Of a stretch of 7,382 nucleotides of DNA, positions 6,216 to 7,382 are shown piece by piece (position 1 is the first letter of the stretch; every line of letters begins with the position of its first letter). A program made the translations under genes and the position numbers. The stretch is from Phycisphaerales bacterium (GTDB taxonomy: Bacteria > Planctomycetota > Phycisphaerae > Phycisphaerales > SM1A02). Location: positions 1 through 7,382 of the forward strand of contig SLJD01000364.1 of the NCBI GenBank assembly GCA_007135295.1, in the 5' to 3' direction. A model generated the notes under the pieces. The model worked only from the letters and a program-made list of their open reading frames with translations. It was not told the DNA's origin and searched no databases.

Positions 6216-6232
6216 CGGCGACAAAGTCGCCG
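6216..6232 (+). other. Stem-loop directly after the protease stop
   Basis: CGGCGAC (6216-6222) pairs perfectly with GTCGCCG (6226-6232) around an AAA loop, beginning five bases after the TAA. With no T-tract it is not a terminator by itself. It could protect the 3' end of the mRNA, acting with the terminator 20 bases downstream. Confidence 0.55.
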
Positions 6233-6251
6233 CGGAACCATTACATACACC

Positions 6252-6283
6252 ACGCCCGCCGTCCCGAACGGCGGGCGTTTTTT
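6252..6283 (+). terminator. Rho-independent terminator of the protease gene
   Basis: A ten-pair stem, ACGCCCGCCG (6252-6261) with CGGCGGGCGT (6269-6278), closes a seven-base loop and runs directly into six T residues (6278-6283). It is a textbook intrinsic terminator for plus-strand transcription. The convergent glycosyltransferase gene ends at 6331; read from the minus strand the same stem lacks a T-tract, so it should terminate that gene less well. Confidence 0.9.
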
Positions 6284-6330
6284 CGTATGAAGCCGGCGGC
6301 ATCATCCGGCAGGGGGCGAAACCGGGACGA

Positions 6331-7382
6331 TTACGACCTCGGCCCGCCTTTTGTGGTTGTGGTGAGCGTCGGGGGCGTGGCTGGCCCGGTCAGCTCATGC
6401 ATTTCGCGCAGCACATCGCGATAGATCTGTTCGCACCGCTCGGCAGCGCCGTCCCACGTCAGGCCGCGCACCTCGAACGCCCCATGCTCGCGCAGGGCCC
6501 GCTGAAGCGGCGGGTACTTCAGCACCGCGACAACCTTGTTGGCGATGTCATCGACGTCCCAGAAGTCGACTTTCAGCGCGTGCCGCAGAATCTCCGAAAC
6601 GCCGGACGTACGGCTGATGAGAGCCGGTACGTCGTTGCTCATCGCTTCGAGCGGGGCGATGCCGAATGGCTCGGAAACGGACGGCATGACGTACAGGTCC
6701 GCCATGGCGAAGATCCGCTGAATGTCCTTGCCTCGCAGGAACCCGGTGAACAGCACCTTGTGCCCGATGCCGAGTTCCGCCGCCATTTCGATCATTCGCT
6801 TGGCCATGTCACCCGAGCCGGCGACGACGAACTTGACGTCATCCATCACGTCGAGCACGCGTTTCGCGGCACGAATGAAGTACTCCGGGCCTTTTTGATG
6901 GGTGATGCGCCCGAAATACAGCACGATGCGATCCTTGCTCCGGATGCCGGTCATCCCGACGTCGCGCGGCTCGAGGTCGACGCCGTTGTACACCACCTCG
7001 ACCTGGTGGTCGCGGAGTCCGTAGCGGTTGATCATGATGTTCTTCGTTAACTGGCTCACCGCGATGACGCGAATCGCCCCGTGCGTGCCGCGACGTTCAA
7101 TGTCGTAGATGTGCCGGTTGATGTGCTCGCCGGCCCGGTCGAACTCCGTGGAATGAATATGCACAACAAGCGGTTTGCCGGTGACCCGGGCGATGCGCAG
7201 TCCGGCCGCGTAGGTCATCCAGTCATGCGCGTGGATGATGTCGAAATCGAGATTCCTGGCCTCAGCGGCGCAGAAGCGTGCGTACTGCTCGACGACGTCG
7301 AACAGGTCGCCGTCGTAGTCGTTCGCCCCTGATCCGGCTGACGCGGCGGGGGTATTGTGCGCGGTGTCGTCTGCCATGGAAT
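6331..7382 (-). CDS. Glycogen-synthase-like GT4 glycosyltransferase, 5'-truncated by window edge
   Basis: The C-terminal part of a GT-B glycosyltransferase resembling bacterial and archaeal glycogen synthase-like enzymes, which extend alpha-1,4-glucan from ADP- or UDP-glucose in the cytoplasm. The frame stays open to the right edge. Counting from the ATG at 7377, HAHDW is at 49-53, HIHSTEFDRAGEH at 73-85, FGRITHQKG at 155-163 (phosphate-binding Arg and Lys), and the intact E-x7-E is at E236-PFGIAPL-E244. SGVSEILRHALKVDFWDVDD (258-277) is characteristic of this group. The protein begins near HAHDW, so the first 100 or more residues, including the N-terminal glycine-rich loop (GGLG type), are missing. 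The ATG at 7377 is therefore unlikely to be the true start. The last 20 residues are Thr/Pro-rich and unlike the core. The gene is convergent with the protease and is the last of its unit. A glycan other than glycogen cannot be ruled out. Confidence 0.88.
   Translation of the reverse strand, partial: SMADDTAHNTPAASAGSGANDYDGDLFDVVEQYARFCAAEARNLDFDIIHAHDWMTYAAGLRIARVTGKPLVVHIHSTEFDRAGEHINRHIYDIERRGTHGAIRVIAVSQLTKNIMINRYGLRDHQVEVVYNGVDLEPRDVGMTGIRSKDRIVLYFGRITHQKGPEYFIRAAKRVLDVMDDVKFVVAGSGDMAKRMIEMAAELGIGHKVLFTGFLRGKDIQRIFAMADLYVMPSVSEPFGIAPLEAMSNDVPALISRTSGVSEILRHALKVDFWDVDDIANKVVAVLKYPPLQRALREHGAFEVRGLTWDGAAERCEQIYRDVLREMHELTGPATPPTLTTTTKGGPRS

Noticed and set aside
5358..6305. Long open frames on the minus strand under the cysteine modules (also 5180-5908 and 5230-5874)
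   Set aside because: They mirror the repetitive codon pattern of the cysteine modules on the plus strand; the Ser/Gln- and Arg-rich translations resemble no protein, and the plus-strand frame is clearly the real gene.

Overview
The window is high-GC bacterial DNA with five genes and the remnant of a sixth. It most likely comes from a planctomycete, probably Phycisphaerae-like. The evidence is the large secreted protein at 4009-6210, which ends in the paired Asp/Gly-rich dockerin-like motif and carries the cysteine-rich modules that I know mainly from that phylum, together with a small double-CxxC protein of a type I also associate with it. This assignment rests on family recognition, not on a search.

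Layout. (1) 3-791 (+) is the 3' part of an HMG-CoA lyase gene cut by the left edge. (2) 792-986 has no intact gene, but the minus strand at 849-947 holds the recognisable C-terminal end of a DUF72 (YecE-like) protein, read as a decayed gene. (3) 987-1322 (+) is a small, probably zinc-binding protein of unknown function. It runs tail to tail, 14 bases apart, into (4) a two-gene minus-strand operon of GT4 glycosyltransferases (2530-3711, then 1337-2533) whose reading frames overlap by ATGA. (5) 3712-4008 is a 297-base divergent promoter region with candidate promoters in both directions, a perfect hairpin and a strong Shine-Dalgarno. (6) 4009-6210 (+) encodes a secreted V8/glutamyl-endopeptidase-like serine protease with an N-terminal accessory domain, five tandem ten-cysteine modules and a C-terminal dockerin-like pair. 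It is followed by a hairpin and a classic Rho-independent terminator. (7) 6331-7382 (-) is the C-terminal part of a glycogen-synthase-like GT4 enzyme cut by the right edge.

How the genes relate. The two overlapping glycosyltransferases probably act in one surface or extracellular polysaccharide pathway. The third looks like an alpha-glucan (glycogen-type) synthase and belongs to a separate unit. HMG-CoA lyase belongs to leucine/acyl-CoA catabolism and has no visible link to the sugar genes. The protease forms its own transcription unit. I see no tRNA, rRNA, CRISPR array, insertion sequence or prophage signal. The protease architecture is the most interesting item. The rest is ordinary chromosomal content apart from the DUF72 remnant and one glycosyltransferase lacking the usual E-x7-E motif.
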